Notes: a model not told the origin generated them from the sequence alone. A stretch of 64,000 bases of DNA from Hoeflea algicola (GCF_026619415.1 NZ_JAOVZR010000001.1:310001-374000), one strand, 5' to 3'. Shown: positions 1-10,789, numbered from the stretch's first letter. Made by a program: numbers and translations.

Positions 1-2
1 GC

Positions 3-350
3 ACCGCCGCGCTGATAACCACGCGGCTGTGGCCGGCCGGTTGGAACGTCTCCTTGCCGGATCTCGCCTCGCGGCTGAAGGCGGCAACGGTGGTGGAGAT
101 CGGCGAACCCGACGAGGAACTGCTGGCCCAGGTGCTGGTCAAGTTGTTCGCCGACCGTCAGGTCAAGGTTGATGACAAGCTGATCTTCTGGCTGGTTGCC
201 CGCATGGAGCGTTCGTTGGCCGCCGCGCAGCGGATTGTCACCCGCCTCGATCAGTTGGCGCTGGCGCGTGGTAGCAGGATCACTCGCGTGCTGGCTGCCG
301 AAGTGCTTGCCGAAATGGATGCAGGCGCGGTCGACACTGAACTGTCATAG
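3..350 (+). CDS. hdaA: DnaA-related regulator HdaA, 3' part only
   Basis: The gene is cut by the window start; the open frame runs from base 3 with no start codon visible. The visible 115 residues match the C-terminal half of HdaA, the AAA+ relative of DnaA that works with the beta clamp to inactivate DnaA-ATP after replication initiation. The RLWPAGWNVSLPDLASRL segment, then the EIGEPDEELLAQVLVKLFAD lid region and the ending with SLAAAQRIVTRLDQLAL are typical of the family. It lacks the DnaA DNA-binding domain, as expected. It lies about 57 bases upstream of ppk on the same strand, a pairing common in rhizobia. The identification rests on recalled family sequence and is fairly secure despite truncation. 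Confidence 0.85.
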   Translation, partial: TAALITTRLWPAGWNVSLPDLASRLKAATVVEIGEPDEELLAQVLVKLFADRQVKVDDKLIFWLVARMERSLAAAQRIVTRLDQLALARGSRITRVLAAEVLAEMDAGAVDTELS

Positions 351-407
351 ATCCTTCTTTGTTGTGCTATACAGGGGGCCTTCGGATTGAAGGTTGTGGA
401 GCACGGA

Positions 408-2630
408 ATGGATAATGTCGAAAGCACTGGCACGAGCGAATTGCGGGTTGATCCTGTTGCCGACCTGCCGCCGGGAACCGATTTGCTCACCAGCCCAGAA
501 CGCTTCGTCAACCGCGAGTTTTCCTGGCTGCAATTCAATCGCCGTGTGCTTGAAGAAACTCTCAACGTAAGCCATCCGCTGCTTGAACGGGTTCGCTTCC
601 TGTCGATATCGGCGGCCAATCTCGACGAGTTCTTCATGGTCCGTGTGGCCGGGCTGGAAGGCCAGGTTCGCCAAGGCATCTCCAATCGCTCGCCCGACGG
701 CCTGTCGCCAAACGAACAGCTTGAGCGGATCCTCGAGGAAATCGACGGGTTACAGCTTGAGCAGCAGGCCTCGCTGGCCATCCTGCAACAGCATCTGGCT
801 GCCGAGAAAATCCTTTTCATACGGCCATCAGGCCTGTCGCAAGGCGATATGGACTGGCTGGAGAACGAGTTCCTGCAATCGATCTTTCCTGTGCTCACGC
901 CGCTGTCGATCGATCCGGCGCATCCGTTCCCGTTCATTCCAAATCTCGGCTTTTCGATCTGTCTGCAACTGGCCTCGAAAGCAGCCAACGAGCCAATGAC
1001 GGCGCTGATCCGCCTGCCGGTGGCGCTGGACCGGTTCCTGCGTTTGCCTGATCTCGATGGCGCGATTCGCTACATTACGCTCGAAGACGTGGTCAGCCTG
1101 TTCATATCCTCGCTTTATCCGGGCTACGAGGTTCGCGGATCGGGCACATTCCGGATCATCCGCGATTCCGATATCGAGGTCGAGGAAGAGGCCGAGGATC
1201 TGGTGCGGTTGTTCGAAAGCGCGCTCAAGCGTCGCCGCCGTGGTTCGGTGATCCGCATCGAATTCGATTCCGAATTGCCGCAAAGCCTGCGCGATTTCGT
1301 GGCCCACGAGACCAATGTGCCCGAGGACCGGATCGCGGTGTTGCCGGGTCTGCTGGCGCTCAACACGCTCTCGGAAATCACCAAGGCGCCACGCGATGAT
1401 CTGAAGTTCGAGCCTTACAATGCGCGATTTCCTGAACGCATCCGCGAACATGCGGGCGACACCTTTGCGGCGATCCACGAAAAGGATCTGATCGTTCATC
1501 ACCCATATGAATCGTTCGACGCGGTCGTCCAGTTCCTGTTCCAGGCAGCGCGCGATCCCGATGTACTGGCCATCAAGCAGACGCTCTACCGCACCTCCAA
1601 CGACAGCCCGATTGTCCGCGCCCTGATCGATGCGGCCGATGCCGGCAAGTCGGTCACAGCGCTGGTGGAATTGAAGGCCCGGTTTGATGAGGAAGCCAAC
1701 ATCCGCTGGGCGCGCGATCTCGAACGCGCAGGCGTGCAGGTGGTATTCGGATTTATCGAACTCAAGACCCACGCCAAGATGTCGCTGATCGTCAGGCGGG
1801 AGGAGGGGCGGCTGGTCTCCTACTGCCATCTCGGTACTGGTAACTACCACCCGGTCACGGCCAAGATTTACACCGACCTGTCCTATTTTACATGCGATCC
1901 GGAGATTGCCCGCGACATCGCCCATGTGTTCAATTTCATTACCGGCTACGGCGAACCCGAACACCTCAGCAAGCTTGCCGTCTCGCCGCTGAACCTACGC
2001 ACCCGCATCGTCGACAATATCGAGGCGGAGATCCTGCATGCCAGGGCCGGACGACCGGCGGCAGTCTGGATGAAAATGAATTCTCTGGTCGATCCCGACG
2101 TGATCGATGCGCTTTATCGTGCCAGCCAGGCCGGAGTGGAAGTCGACCTGGTGGTGCGCGGCATCTGTTGCCTGCGGCCTCAGGTTCCGGGGCTTTCCGA
2201 TCATATTCATGTCAAATCGATCGTCGGCAGGTTTCTTGAACACAGCCGGATCTATTGCTTCGGCAATGGAAACGGGCTGCCGTCGGCCGAGGCGCTGGTC
2301 TATATCGGGTCAGCAGACATCATGCCGCGCAATCTTGACCGTCGGGTCGAGACGCTGGTGCCGCTGACCAACAAGACCGTGCATGAACAGGTACTGTCGC
2401 AGATCATGCTCGGCAACATGATCGATAATCAGCAGAGCTACGAAATCTTGCCGGATGGAACCTCGCGCCGGATCGAGCCGGGCGTCGATGAGGAACCGTT
2501 TAACTCACAGCTTTATTTCATGACCAATCCGAGCTTGTCGGGCCGCGGCGAAGCCTTGAAGTCCAACGCCCCCAAGCTGATTGCCGATCGGCTGGCGCGG
2601 ACAGCCCGCCCCAAATGCGCGCCCGCCTAG
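408..2630 (+). CDS. ppk: Polyphosphate kinase 1
   Basis: Makes inorganic polyphosphate from ATP (reversible), on the cytoplasmic side. The 740-residue length is normal. The N-terminal domain begins with [19 protein letters not shown]. The catalytic phospholipase-D-like domains contain the autophosphorylated histidine in THAKMSL (His455) and a second active-site histidine in LEHSRIY (His612). I chose ATG 408 because GGAG lies about seven bases upstream; an in-frame TTG at 387 has no such support. It follows hdaA and is followed 242 bases later by exopolyphosphatase, so synthesis and breakdown of polyphosphate sit together. Nothing is missing from the active site. Confidence 0.97.
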   Translation: MDNVESTGTSELRVDPVADLPPGTDLLTSPERFVNREFSWLQFNRRVLEETLNVSHPLLERVRFLSISAANLDEFFMVRVAGLEGQVRQGISNRSPDGLSPNEQLERILEEIDGLQLEQQASLAILQQHLAAEKILFIRPSGLSQGDMDWLENEFLQSIFPVLTPLSIDPAHPFPFIPNLGFSICLQLASKAANEPMTALIRLPVALDRFLRLPDLDGAIRYITLEDVVSLFISSLYPGYEVRGSGTFRIIRDSDIEVEEEAEDLVRLFESALKRRRRGSVIRIEFDSELPQSLRDFVAHETNVPEDRIAVLPGLLALNTLSEITKAPRDDLKFEPYNARFPERIREHAGDTFAAIHEKDLIVHHPYESFDAVVQFLFQAARDPDVLAIKQTLYRTSNDSPIVRALIDAADAGKSVTALVELKARFDEEANIRWARDLERAGVQVVFGFIELKTHAKMSLIVRREEGRLVSYCHLGTGNYHPVTAKIYTDLSYFTCDPEIARDIAHVFNFITGYGEPEHLSKLAVSPLNLRTRIVDNIEAEILHARAGRPAAVWMKMNSLVDPDVIDALYRASQAGVEVDLVVRGICCLRPQVPGLSDHIHVKSIVGRFLEHSRIYCFGNGNGLPSAEALVYIGSADIMPRNLDRRVETLVPLTNKTVHEQVLSQIMLGNMIDNQQSYEILPDGTSRRIEPGVDEEPFNSQLYFMTNPSLSGRGEALKSNAPKLIADRLARTARPKCAPA

Positions 2631-2872
2631 GCGGGGTTTGCAAGGGGGTGGGGGAGATGCTGCCGGCGCTAGCCACGGGTCGCCACGTCGCCTTTCGGGG
2701 GGCGGCGGTCGGTGTTTTTTGACGTTGGGTCATTTCGGTTGCCTCTCAATTGATCGACAAAAGCGGGTTTCGGCCTGATCCATTCTCTAGTATGAGGCTT
2801 CCAGATACGCCGCACTCTGATCCGTTTCGCGCCTGCGGAGCGGGCTCACTCCAACTGTGAAACGCCACTTAT

Positions 2873-4399
2873 ATGGTTGAATCAGAAGCGCAGGGCCGGT
2901 TGCCCGGTATTCATCCGGTATCGGTGATCGATATCGGCTCAAACTCTGTGCGCCTGGTGATCTATGAGGGGCTGAGTCGCGCGCCTTCGGTGCTTTTCAA
3001 TGAAAAGGTGCTGTGCGGACTGGGCAAGGGACTTGCCGCCAGTGGTCGCATGGATGAAACCGCGATTTCCCGCGCGTTGGCATCGCTGAAACGGTTTCGC
3101 GCGCTTTCCGAACAGGCCCGTGCCTCGGAAATGCACGTTCTGGCGACCGCGGCGGCCCGTGAAGCGGAAAACGGCGCCAGCTTTATCGAACAGGCTGAGG
3201 CCATTCTCGGTTGCCGCATCAGGGTCTTGACCGGGGTCGAGGAAGCCGGCTTTTCCGCGCTCGGAATCATTTCCGGATATTACGATCCAGATGGCGTCGC
3301 CGGAGACCTCGGTGGCGGATCACTGGAATTGGTGGATGTCGATGACGGCCGCCATTCCGGTGGGCAGACGCTGCCGCTGGGCGGTTTGCGGCTTTCCGAG
3401 CTGTCCGGTAACTCGGTCTCCAAGGCACGGTCGATTGTCCGCCCCTATCTGAAGAAGTCGAGCGTGCTCAAGGGCGGCGCCGGACGTACCTTTTATGCGG
3501 TCGGCGGCACCTGGCGTAACATTGCCAAACTGCACATGGAGATAGGCAAGTATCCGCTGCACATGATGCAGGCCTATGAAATCGATGCTGCGTCAGCAAT
3601 CGAGTTTCTGGGCGAGGTTGCCTCGATGAAACCTTCGCGGTTCGACGAGTTCAAGGGGATTTCCAAGAATCGACGGGCGCTGCTGCCCTATGGCGCGGTG
3701 GTGTTGCAGGAAACGCTGACGATCATGAAGGCGTCGCGAGTGAGCTTTTCCGCGCTTGGCGTGCGCGAGGGCTATCTGCATTCATTGCTTTCCAGTGCAG
3801 AAGCCGCGCGTGACCCGTTGCTGACGGCAGCTGGCGAACTGGCAATTCTGCGCGCCCGTTCTCCCGAACATGCTCGTGAACTGGCGGCCTGGACCGGGCG
3901 CATGTTTCCGGTCTTCGGCGTTGAGGAGAGCGACGAGGAATCCCGGTATCGACAGGCGGCGTGCCTGCTGGCCGACATCTCCTGGCGCGCACACCCCGAC
4001 TATCGCGGTCTGCAGGCGCTCAACATTATTGCCCATGGCACATTCACCGGCATTTCCCACGGCGGCCGCGTTTATATCGCGCTCGCCAATTACTTCCGTT
4101 TCGAAGGTCTCAACGACGACGGAGTTTCCTCGCGGCTGGCGGCAATCGCCGGGCCTAAATACCTAAAATACGCCAAGCTGCTCGGCGGCATGCTGCGCGT
4201 GGTCTACCTGTTCTCGGCCTCGATGCCAGGGGTAGTGCCACATCTCAAATTCGAGGCCGCAGCACCAGACGATGGCGATGTCGATATCGTGCTTCTGGTG
4301 CCACGTGCGTTCGAGGCAATGATCGGTGAACGGCTCGAAGGGCGTCTGCAGCAACTGGCCAAGTTGACTGGCAAGAAGCTCGGTTTCCGCCTGGTGTGA
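2873..4399 (+). CDS. ppx: Exopolyphosphatase, Ppx/GppA family
   Basis: Hydrolyses terminal phosphates of polyphosphate and possibly pppGpp in the cytoplasm. The protein has 508 residues. The ASKHA-fold phosphate loops are visible: VIDIGSNSVRLVIYE near residue 22 and AGDLGGGSLELV near residue 144, with ATAAAREAENG between them. The C-terminal part, from about residue 310, resembles the HD-like domain found in the longer Ppx proteins. The ATG at 2873 is the first in frame after the intergenic region. It lies downstream of ppk on the same strand, the usual ppk-ppx pairing. Separating Ppx from GppA activity is not possible from sequence alone; context favours Ppx. Confidence 0.93.
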   Translation: MVESEAQGRLPGIHPVSVIDIGSNSVRLVIYEGLSRAPSVLFNEKVLCGLGKGLAASGRMDETAISRALASLKRFRALSEQARASEMHVLATAAAREAENGASFIEQAEAILGCRIRVLTGVEEAGFSALGIISGYYDPDGVAGDLGGGSLELVDVDDGRHSGGQTLPLGGLRLSELSGNSVSKARSIVRPYLKKSSVLKGGAGRTFYAVGGTWRNIAKLHMEIGKYPLHMMQAYEIDAASAIEFLGEVASMKPSRFDEFKGISKNRRALLPYGAVVLQETLTIMKASRVSFSALGVREGYLHSLLSSAEAARDPLLTAAGELAILRARSPEHARELAAWTGRMFPVFGVEESDEESRYRQAACLLADISWRAHPDYRGLQALNIIAHGTFTGISHGGRVYIALANYFRFEGLNDDGVSSRLAAIAGPKYLKYAKLLGGMLRVVYLFSASMPGVVPHLKFEAAAPDDGDVDIVLLVPRAFEAMIGERLEGRLQQLAKLTGKKLGFRLV

Positions 4400-4611
4400 C
4401 GAAACCCGCTTTCTAGCGGCAATTGGGTGTGATGCCGGGCAAGACGGGTAATCCGGATTGCTCTGGTCTGTCTTGATATAGGCCGCGACCGGTCATGGCT
4501 TCACACTGGCAGAGATGCAATAGTTCGCCCGAAAAGAGCGGCAGCGTGGAGAGTGCAGTGCGGCTGGAAGCTGCAGTCCTGCTGAATTCTTGGTTATTTG
4601 GAGTAGTATCG

Positions 4612-5907
4612 ATGAGTGCACAAAGCCGGCTCAAGAGTGTCCGCAAACTGCTGGATCATGCCCGCAAGATTCTGGAACTCGACATTGGCTTCCGGCTCTG
4701 GGATGGCACGACGGTTCCCGCCGATCTCGCCCCGGATGCTTTCACAATCGCGTTTGCCGATGAAGGCGTATTTGCGTCCTTGCTGCGTTCGCCCAATCCC
4801 GAAACCCTGCTTAATCTCTGGGTGTCCAAACGCATTGATCTGGTCAATGGTGACATGTTCGATCTGGTAGCGCGCCGTCCGAAGGTACGTACCCGGCTGA
4901 TCCGCAAGCAACTGAGCAAATACCTGGCGCTCAATACGGCGCGCAAATTCCTGTTCGTAGGCAAGGGCGGGCCTTGGCCGCTGGCCGATCAACCGGATGA
5001 AAAACCCTCAGATGGCAACCGCGAGGAAAACCAGAAAAACATTCAGTATCACTACGACGTCTCCAACGCATTTTACGAGCTCTTCCTCGATGAGCAGATG
5101 GTCTACACCTGCGGCTACTGCACCAAGTGGGATAACGGCATAGACCAGCTTCAGCGCGACAAACTCGAGATGATCTGTCGCAAGCTGCGGCTCAAGCCGG
5201 GTGACAAGATGCTCGACATCGGCTTCGGCTGGGGCTCATTGGCACTTTATGCCGCGGCCAATTACGGTGTTCACGTCACCGGCGTGACACTGTCGCAGCG
5301 TCAGCTCGAATTTGCCCAGGCCAAGGCCAAACAGCTCGCTCTGGAAGACAGTGTGACCTTTCTGCTCACCGATTATGCTGATGTCACGGGCCAGTTCGAC
5401 AAGATCTCATCGATCGGCATGCACGAAGCCATCGGCATCGACAATTATCCGACCTATTACAACACCGTGGCCCGGGTGCTCAAACCGGGCGGGATCTATC
5501 TCCACCACGCGATCACTCGGCCGGCCAAGAAGGACGCCAAGACGTTCCGCCGGAAGAACAAGGAGTTCGCGCTACTGACCAAATACATCTTTCCTGGCGG
5601 CGAGCTCGACCACATTGGCAACACCATCACCATGCTGGAGCAGCACGGCTTCGAGGTGCATGACGTGGAAAACTGGCGCGAGCATTATCAGCGCACCTGC
5701 AGGCTCTGGCACGACCGGCTGCTGGCCAATTATGATGCTGCAGTCGCCGAAGTCGGCGAGGTCAAGACGAGGCTGTGGCTGGTCTATCTCGGCGGTTGTT
5801 CGATTGCCTTCGAACGCAACACCGTGCGGCTCTATCAGACAGTGGCGACCCCGACCAAGCGCGGGCCGGCGGGCTTGCCGCCGACGCGTGCCGATCTTTA
5901 CAGCTGA
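4612..5907 (+). CDS. Cyclopropane-fatty-acyl-phospholipid synthase-like methyltransferase
   Basis: Predicted to transfer a methylene group from S-adenosylmethionine to unsaturated phospholipid acyl chains. The family signature YHYDVSNAFYELFLDEQMVY is followed by a SAM-binding glycine motif LDIGFGWGS at about residue 201, then GMHEAIGIDNYPTYY. The open frame extends upstream to 4495, but ATG 4612 has GGAG eight bases upstream and gives a 431-residue protein of normal family length, so I prefer it. It converges with rnd, leaving only 25 bases between stop codons. Rhizobial genomes often carry several cfa paralogues, so I do not assign a specific symbol. Confidence 0.9.
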   Translation: MSAQSRLKSVRKLLDHARKILELDIGFRLWDGTTVPADLAPDAFTIAFADEGVFASLLRSPNPETLLNLWVSKRIDLVNGDMFDLVARRPKVRTRLIRKQLSKYLALNTARKFLFVGKGGPWPLADQPDEKPSDGNREENQKNIQYHYDVSNAFYELFLDEQMVYTCGYCTKWDNGIDQLQRDKLEMICRKLRLKPGDKMLDIGFGWGSLALYAAANYGVHVTGVTLSQRQLEFAQAKAKQLALEDSVTFLLTDYADVTGQFDKISSIGMHEAIGIDNYPTYYNTVARVLKPGGIYLHHAITRPAKKDAKTFRRKNKEFALLTKYIFPGGELDHIGNTITMLEQHGFEVHDVENWREHYQRTCRLWHDRLLANYDAAVAEVGEVKTRLWLVYLGGCSIAFERNTVRLYQTVATPTKRGPAGLPPTRADLYS

Positions 5908-5924
5908 AGCCGAGATCCGGCTTT
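5907..5924. terminator. Short hairpin between convergent cfa-like and rnd genes
   Basis: AAGCCG and CGGCTT form a perfect six-base stem around a five-base loop directly after the cfa-like stop codon. It ends with three T residues and overlaps the only space between two converging genes. It may act in both directions, but the stem is short. Confidence 0.35.
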
Positions 5925-5932
5925 GCCGTCGC

Positions 5933-7084
5933 TCACAATTCCAGCGCGTCGACTTTCTTGCCGGAAAACCGCAGCGCCAGCTCGCCGCGGATCAGCTTGA
6001 GCGCCTGTTCGCCGAACAATTCGCGCCGCCAGCCTTTCAGCGCCGCGACATCGGCGTCGTCGCCTGATGTTGCGATTGCCTCGAGATCATCGGCGGTGGC
6101 GATGATCTTGGCGGCCACATTTTCCTTCTCGACCGTCAGTTTGAGCAGCACCCGCAACAGTTCGACCGCAGCCTGCGCGCCTTCCGGCGCCTGCTTCTGG
6201 CGGGGCAGGCGTGGCATGTCTTCCTTGGGCGTTTGCAGCGCTTCATTGACAATTTCGAGCAGCTTGCCGCCCTGCGCCGAGCGCTCCCAGCCACGCGGGA
6301 TGGTTCTCAGCCGCGACAACGCCTCGGCGTCCAGCGGCTGCTGCTGGGCGATCTCGTAGAGAGCATCATCCTTCAATACCCGACCGCGCGGCACATTGCG
6401 GGCTTTTGCCTCGCGCTCGCGCCAGGCCGCCAGATGCTGCAGCACGCACAGTTCCACCGGCTTCTTGACCCGCATTTTCAGTCGCTTCCAGGCATCAGCC
6501 GGGTCCAGCTCATAGGTCGCGCGCGATTCCAGCACCGCCATCTCGTCGGCCACCCAATGGCCACGGCCTTCCGCCGCGAGCCGCCGCACCAGCTCGTTAT
6601 AGACGTCGCGCAAATGGGTGACATCGGCCAGCGCGTAGTCGAGTTGCTTGTCGGAAAGCGGCCGGCGGCTCCAGTCGGTAAAGCGTGACGACTTGTCTAT
6701 ATGCGCGCCGCTGATTCGCGACACCAACTGGTCATAGGAGATTGATTCGCCAAATCCGCAGACCATGGCGGCCACCTGGGTGTCGAAAATCGGATGCGGT
6801 ACGAGATCGCCGAGCTTGACCACGATCTCGATGTCCTGCCGGGCGGCGTGGAATACCTTGACCACCGAGGCATCCGCCATCAGTTCAAAAAATGGTTTGA
6901 GATCAATACCCTTAGCCATAGGGTCGACGATCCCTTCGTCTTCGGGACCAGCCATCTGGATCAGGCACAGTTCGGGCCAATAGGTGGTCTCGCGCAGGAA
7001 TTCCGTGTCGACGGTGACAAAGTCGTGGCTGGCGAGCCGGGCGCAAAAGGCGGCAAGCGCCTCGGTCGTAGTAATCATGTCCAT
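5933..7084 (-). CDS. rnd: Ribonuclease D
   Basis: A 3'-to-5' exoribonuclease that trims tRNA precursors and other stable RNAs. The 383-residue protein starts with a DEDD exonuclease domain: VDTEFLRETTYWPELCLIQ carries Asp26 and Glu28, ALADVTHLRDVY carries the third acid, and ISYDQLVSRISGAHIDKSSR sits between them. An HRDC domain follows at about residues 205-290 (AAWREREAKARNVPRGRVLKD). It lies 9 bases downstream of the MFS gene that ends at 7094, so the two are probably co-transcribed. The start is ATG 7084; another ATG two codons later is equally possible. Confidence 0.96.
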   Translation of the reverse strand: MDMITTTEALAAFCARLASHDFVTVDTEFLRETTYWPELCLIQMAGPEDEGIVDPMAKGIDLKPFFELMADASVVKVFHAARQDIEIVVKLGDLVPHPIFDTQVAAMVCGFGESISYDQLVSRISGAHIDKSSRFTDWSRRPLSDKQLDYALADVTHLRDVYNELVRRLAAEGRGHWVADEMAVLESRATYELDPADAWKRLKMRVKKPVELCVLQHLAAWREREAKARNVPRGRVLKDDALYEIAQQQPLDAEALSRLRTIPRGWERSAQGGKLLEIVNEALQTPKEDMPRLPRQKQAPEGAQAAVELLRVLLKLTVEKENVAAKIIATADDLEAIATSGDDADVAALKGWRRELFGEQALKLIRGELALRFSGKKVDALEL

Positions 7085-7093
7085 ATGTGGCGT

Positions 7094-8377
7094 TTATCCG
7101 GATTTTTCGGGTTTGTCTTGCCCTGACGGTTGATCGGGGCTGTCAGGTTTGAAATCGCTGTTGGCGGATTGTTCCGCCATGCGGGCGAACACCGGCGAGG
7201 TGCGCAGCAGCGCAGCGAAGCGGCTGCGGCTCGGTTCATCAGGCGCGCCGCGGAGTATCCGCACGATGGTGTAGATGAGGAAGGCGCCATGCATCGCGCC
7301 AACGAAGCTGAAAAACGCCACCGGTCCGAACCAGTCCACCATGACCGCCGCCAGCAGCGGCCCGACCGATGCGCCGATGGCCCAGAAGAACAATAGGCCG
7401 GAGGCGATCTGCACATACTCGCCTGCTTCGGCGCGATCATTGGCGTGGGCGCAGGACAGCGAAAACAGCGGCATTGTGAACGCGCCCCACAGAAAGATGC
7501 CGACAAGCGTCAACGTCACGTTGTCGCCGGCAAACCAGACCATGAACAATCCCGCCAGCACCGATCCGGTGGTGGCCATCATCAACACCGAGCGGCGGCT
7601 GATGATGTCGGAGAGGTAGCCAAGCGGGTATTGAAGCACGATCCCGCCGACAATGCCGGCACTCATGAACGAGGCGATGTCGCCGACATCAAGCCCAAGA
7701 CCTTCGGCATAGAGCGGCCCGACCGAGCGGAACGAGGCGTTGGTCAGGCCAACCGTGATGGCTCCGGCAGAGGCCAGCGGCGAGATCGCCCAGATCCGTT
7801 TCGGACTGAAGGAAAAGGGCGCAGGCGGCGCCGGATTGGAGCGGTCAGCCAGCGAGACCGGGACGATCGACAGGATCATCAGCATGGTCATCACTGCGAA
7901 GATCTCGAACCCACCAATGCCGAAAACCGGCAGCATGTATTGCGACAGCGTCACAGCACCGAGATCGACAAAGCGGTAGATCGACAATGTGCGGGCGCGG
8001 TTGGTGTTGGTGACCTGCGAGTTGATCCAGCTTTCGACATTGGCAAACAGCGACGAAAAGCAGATGCCGGTGATCAGCCGCAGCACGAACCAGACATAGG
8101 GGTCGATAATCAACACCATTGCCAGCGAGGCGCAGGCCGCAATTGCCGCCAGCGCCGCAAAGGCGCGGATGTGGCCCGCGGACCTCAAGAGCCACGGCGT
8201 CATCCAGCAGCCGATGATGAAGCCGAGATAGTAACCGGCTCCGGCCAGACCGATCACCGTCGGTGAAAACCCTTCCTCCAAACCGCGCAAGGAAATCAGC
8301 GTGCCTTGCAGGCCATTACCTGCCAGCAGCACGCCGGCGGTGGTCAAAAGCGGTATCAAGGGGCGGAGCGAGTGCAT
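7094..8377 (-). CDS. MFS transporter (YcaD-like)
   Basis: A major facilitator superfamily membrane protein of 427 residues with about 12 hydrophobic segments. The N-terminus, PLLTTAGVLLAGNGLQGTL, and the repeated glycine-rich helices resemble the YcaD branch, whose substrates are unknown. The open frame continues 74 codons upstream into the leader of aspS, but the hydrophobic protein begins at the ATG at 8377, which leaves 220 bases of shared promoter with the divergent aspS. No strong ribosome-binding site is visible before that ATG. It ends 9 bases before rnd. No substrate can be inferred from the sequence or neighbours. Confidence 0.85.
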   Translation of the reverse strand: MHSLRPLIPLLTTAGVLLAGNGLQGTLISLRGLEEGFSPTVIGLAGAGYYLGFIIGCWMTPWLLRSAGHIRAFAALAAIAACASLAMVLIIDPYVWFVLRLITGICFSSLFANVESWINSQVTNTNRARTLSIYRFVDLGAVTLSQYMLPVFGIGGFEIFAVMTMLMILSIVPVSLADRSNPAPPAPFSFSPKRIWAISPLASAGAITVGLTNASFRSVGPLYAEGLGLDVGDIASFMSAGIVGGIVLQYPLGYLSDIISRRSVLMMATTGSVLAGLFMVWFAGDNVTLTLVGIFLWGAFTMPLFSLSCAHANDRAEAGEYVQIASGLLFFWAIGASVGPLLAAVMVDWFGPVAFFSFVGAMHGAFLIYTIVRILRGAPDEPSRSRFAALLRTSPVFARMAEQSANSDFKPDSPDQPSGQDKPEKSG

Positions 8378-8597
8378 GGATGGCCGGGCTGGAAAAACGA
8401 ATGGTTCAACCCCTATAGTGAAATTGGTTGAGCGTCGCCCGTTAAACCGGGCTTTGCACAACCCCTTTGCCGCCTTCAGCCTTGACAAAATCGGTCGGTC
8501 ATGCGCTTTTCCGCGCGATTTTGACCGTGCGCGAACCGCACCGGACCCGAGCCATCGCTTCCGCTGATCCGCCGGACCCAGCCATCGAGGATATGCC

Positions 8598-10385
8598 ATG
8601 CACCGCTACCGTTCCCACACCTGCGCAGCACTCCGCAAGGACGATACCGGTGCCAATGTCCGCCTTTCGGGCTGGGTACACCGTGTGCGCGACCACGGTG
8701 GCTTGCTGTTTATCGACCTGCGCGATCATTACGGAATCACCCAAGTGGTCGCTGATCCGGATTCGCCCGCGTTCAAGACCGCCGAAACGGTTCGCAGCGA
8801 ATGGGTGATCCGTGTCGATGGTGTCGTCAAGGAACGTACATCCGACACCATCAATTCCAATCTCGATACCGGTGAAGTCGAGGTTTTCGCCCAGGAGATC
8901 GAAGTGTTGTCGGCGGCCAAGGAACTGCCGTTGCCGGTGTTCGGCGAGCCTGATTATCCCGAGGATGTGCGGCTCAAATACCGTTTTCTCGACCTGCGCC
9001 GCGAAACCCTGCACAAGAACATCGTCAGCCGCACCAAGATCATATCGGACATGCGCCGCCGCATGGAAGGGGTGGGGTTCACCGAATTCTCGACTCCGAT
9101 CCTGACCGCCTCGTCGCCTGAAGGCGCACGCGACTTCCTGGTGCCTTCGCGCATTCATCCGGGCAAGTTCTACGCCCTGCCGCAGGCGCCGCAGCAATAC
9201 AAGCAGCTGATCATGGCCTCCGGCTTTGACCGCTATTTCCAGATCGCGCCATGTTTCCGCGACGAAGACCCGCGCGCCGACCGGCTACCGGGCGAGTTCT
9301 ACCAGCTTGACCTGGAAATGAGCTTTGTTGAGCAGGATGAAGTGCTTTCGACCATGGAGCCGGTGCTGCGCGACATTTTCGAGACCTTTGCCGAGGGCAA
9401 GCCGGTCAGCCAGACATTCCCGCGGATTGCTCACGCCGAAGCACTGCGCAAATATGGTTCCGACAAGCCGGATCTGAGAAACCCGATCGAAATGCAGGCC
9501 GTCACCGAGCATTTCGCCGGTTCCGGATTCAAGGTGTTTGCCGGCATGATTGCCAACGACCCAAAGGTCGAAATCTGGGCCATCCCGGCCAAGACCGGTG
9601 GTTCCCGCGCATTCTGTGACCGGATGAATTCCTGGGCGCAGGGCCAGGGTCAGCCGGGCCTGGGCTACATCTTCTGGCGCACCGAAGCCGAAGCGCTGGC
9701 CGGCGCCGGCCCGCTCGCCAAGAACATCGGTCCGGAACGCACCGAGGCAATCCGCACCCAGATGGGCCTGGAAGACGGCGATGCCTGCTTCTTTGTCGCG
9801 GGCGATCCCACGAAATTCTACCGCTTCGCAGGCGATGCCCGCACCCGGGTTGGCGAAGAACTGGAACTGGTCGATCACGCCCGTTTCGACCTGTGCTGGA
9901 TCGTTGATTTCCCGTTCTATGAATGGGACGAGGAAGCCAAGAAGGTCGAATTCGCTCACAACCCGTTCTCGATGCCGCAGGGTGGCATGGAAGCGCTAGA
10001 GAACCAGGATCCGCTGACGATCAAGGCCTATCAGTACGATCTGGTGTGCAACGGCTTCGAAATTGCCTCGGGCTCGATCCGCAACCAGTCGCCGGAACTG
10101 ATGGTCAAGGCCTTCGAAATGGTTGGCCTCAGCCAAGCCGATGTCGAGGAACGCTTTGGCGGGCTCTACCGGGCATTTCAGTATGGCGTGCCGCCGCATG
10201 GCGGCATGGCTGCCGGCGTTGACCGGATCGTGATGCTGCTGGTGGGCGCCAAGAACCTGCGCGAAGTCACGCTGTTCCCGATGAACCAGCAGGCAGCCGA
10301 TTTGTTGATGGGCGCGCCGAGCCAGGCCTCTCCGGCCCAGTTGCGCGACCTCTCGATCCGCGCCATCCCGCCCAAGGCCGAGTAG
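8598..10385 (+). CDS. aspS: Aspartate-tRNA ligase
   Basis: Charges tRNA-Asp with aspartate. The 595-residue bacterial-type class II synthetase has an N-terminal OB-fold anticodon-binding domain ([20 protein letters not shown]). Motif 2 contains [17 protein letters not shown], a GAD insertion domain lies in the middle, and motif 3 is [15 protein letters not shown]. Alphaproteobacterial enzymes of this type often also charge tRNA-Asn in organisms with GatCAB; that is family knowledge, not shown here. It diverges from the MFS gene and is followed by a strong bidirectional terminator at 10421. Confidence 0.98.
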   Translation: MHRYRSHTCAALRKDDTGANVRLSGWVHRVRDHGGLLFIDLRDHYGITQVVADPDSPAFKTAETVRSEWVIRVDGVVKERTSDTINSNLDTGEVEVFAQEIEVLSAAKELPLPVFGEPDYPEDVRLKYRFLDLRRETLHKNIVSRTKIISDMRRRMEGVGFTEFSTPILTASSPEGARDFLVPSRIHPGKFYALPQAPQQYKQLIMASGFDRYFQIAPCFRDEDPRADRLPGEFYQLDLEMSFVEQDEVLSTMEPVLRDIFETFAEGKPVSQTFPRIAHAEALRKYGSDKPDLRNPIEMQAVTEHFAGSGFKVFAGMIANDPKVEIWAIPAKTGGSRAFCDRMNSWAQGQGQPGLGYIFWRTEAEALAGAGPLAKNIGPERTEAIRTQMGLEDGDACFFVAGDPTKFYRFAGDARTRVGEELELVDHARFDLCWIVDFPFYEWDEEAKKVEFAHNPFSMPQGGMEALENQDPLTIKAYQYDLVCNGFEIASGSIRNQSPELMVKAFEMVGLSQADVEERFGGLYRAFQYGVPPHGGMAAGVDRIVMLLVGAKNLREVTLFPMNQQAADLLMGAPSQASPAQLRDLSIRAIPPKAE

Positions 10386-10420
10386 GCCACAGGTCGGCCA
10401 TAGCCGGAATCAAGAGACGA

Positions 10421-10456
10421 AAAAGCCCGGGTAAACTATTGTTTGCCCGGGCTTTT
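10421..10456. terminator. Strong bidirectional terminator after aspS
   Basis: A 16-base stem (AAAAGCCCGGGTAAAC with its complement, one T-G wobble) closes a four-base TATT loop. It has T residues on the 3' side of both strands, so it can end aspS on the plus strand and the small gene ending at 10484 on the minus strand. Confidence 0.85.
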
Positions 10457-10483
10457 CTATGCGCATTCAGAAAACGAAGCCTA

Positions 10484-10789
10484 TCAGTCTTCCGACGCCG
10501 GTTGATCCGGAGTCAGGTCGAGAAGATCCTTGTCCTCTGTGGTTTTGGCCTTGGCCTTGGCTTTCTCCACAGGTTTGGCTTTCGCCGCGGATTTGGCAGG
10601 TGGCGTCGGCTTTTCGTCGGTCTTGGCCTTGAAGCGGATCATGCGATGGGTCCAGTGCGGGCAGGAGAACAAGGTCCCGGGCGGGAATCGGTGCCCGTCG
10701 AACCCTGGAGTGGTAACGCCCATCTTGCGCCGGGCGCACGCCAAGGGCAACACAATCCGGTGCGCGCGCTGATCTTTCGCACCGCGCAT
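10484..10789 (-). CDS. Small uncharacterised protein with Lys/Ala-rich tail
   Basis: I do not recognise this 101-residue protein. The first half has a few cysteines and aromatic residues (FSCPHWTHRMIRFKAK). The second half is a low-complexity, probably disordered tail of repeated Lys, Ala, Pro and acidic residues, ending in LDLTPDQPASED. Support for a real gene is indirect: the tail composition is protein-like only in this frame, and the stop codon lies 28 bases before a terminator that also works in this direction. A second terminator at 10828 separates it from the gene upstream, so it would need its own promoter in the short gap. GAAG precedes ATG 10789. A start at 10723 is also possible. 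It may be a shadow frame. Confidence 0.42.
   Translation of the reverse strand: MRGAKDQRAHRIVLPLACARRKMGVTTPGFDGHRFPPGTLFSCPHWTHRMIRFKAKTDEKPTPPAKSAAKAKPVEKAKAKAKTTEDKDLLDLTPDQPASED

Noticed and set aside
828-1964. 378-codon minus-strand frame opposite ppk
   Set aside because: Shadow of ppk, with composition rich in Arg, His and Gln and no domain pattern.
2617-2640. Hairpin overlapping the ppk stop codon as terminator
   Set aside because: The CCCGCCTAGGCGGG palindrome leaves only a five-base stem after allowing a loop, and no real T-run follows.
7445-8266. 273-codon plus-strand frame opposite the MFS gene
   Set aside because: Highly charged low-complexity translation typical of an antisense shadow of a membrane protein gene.
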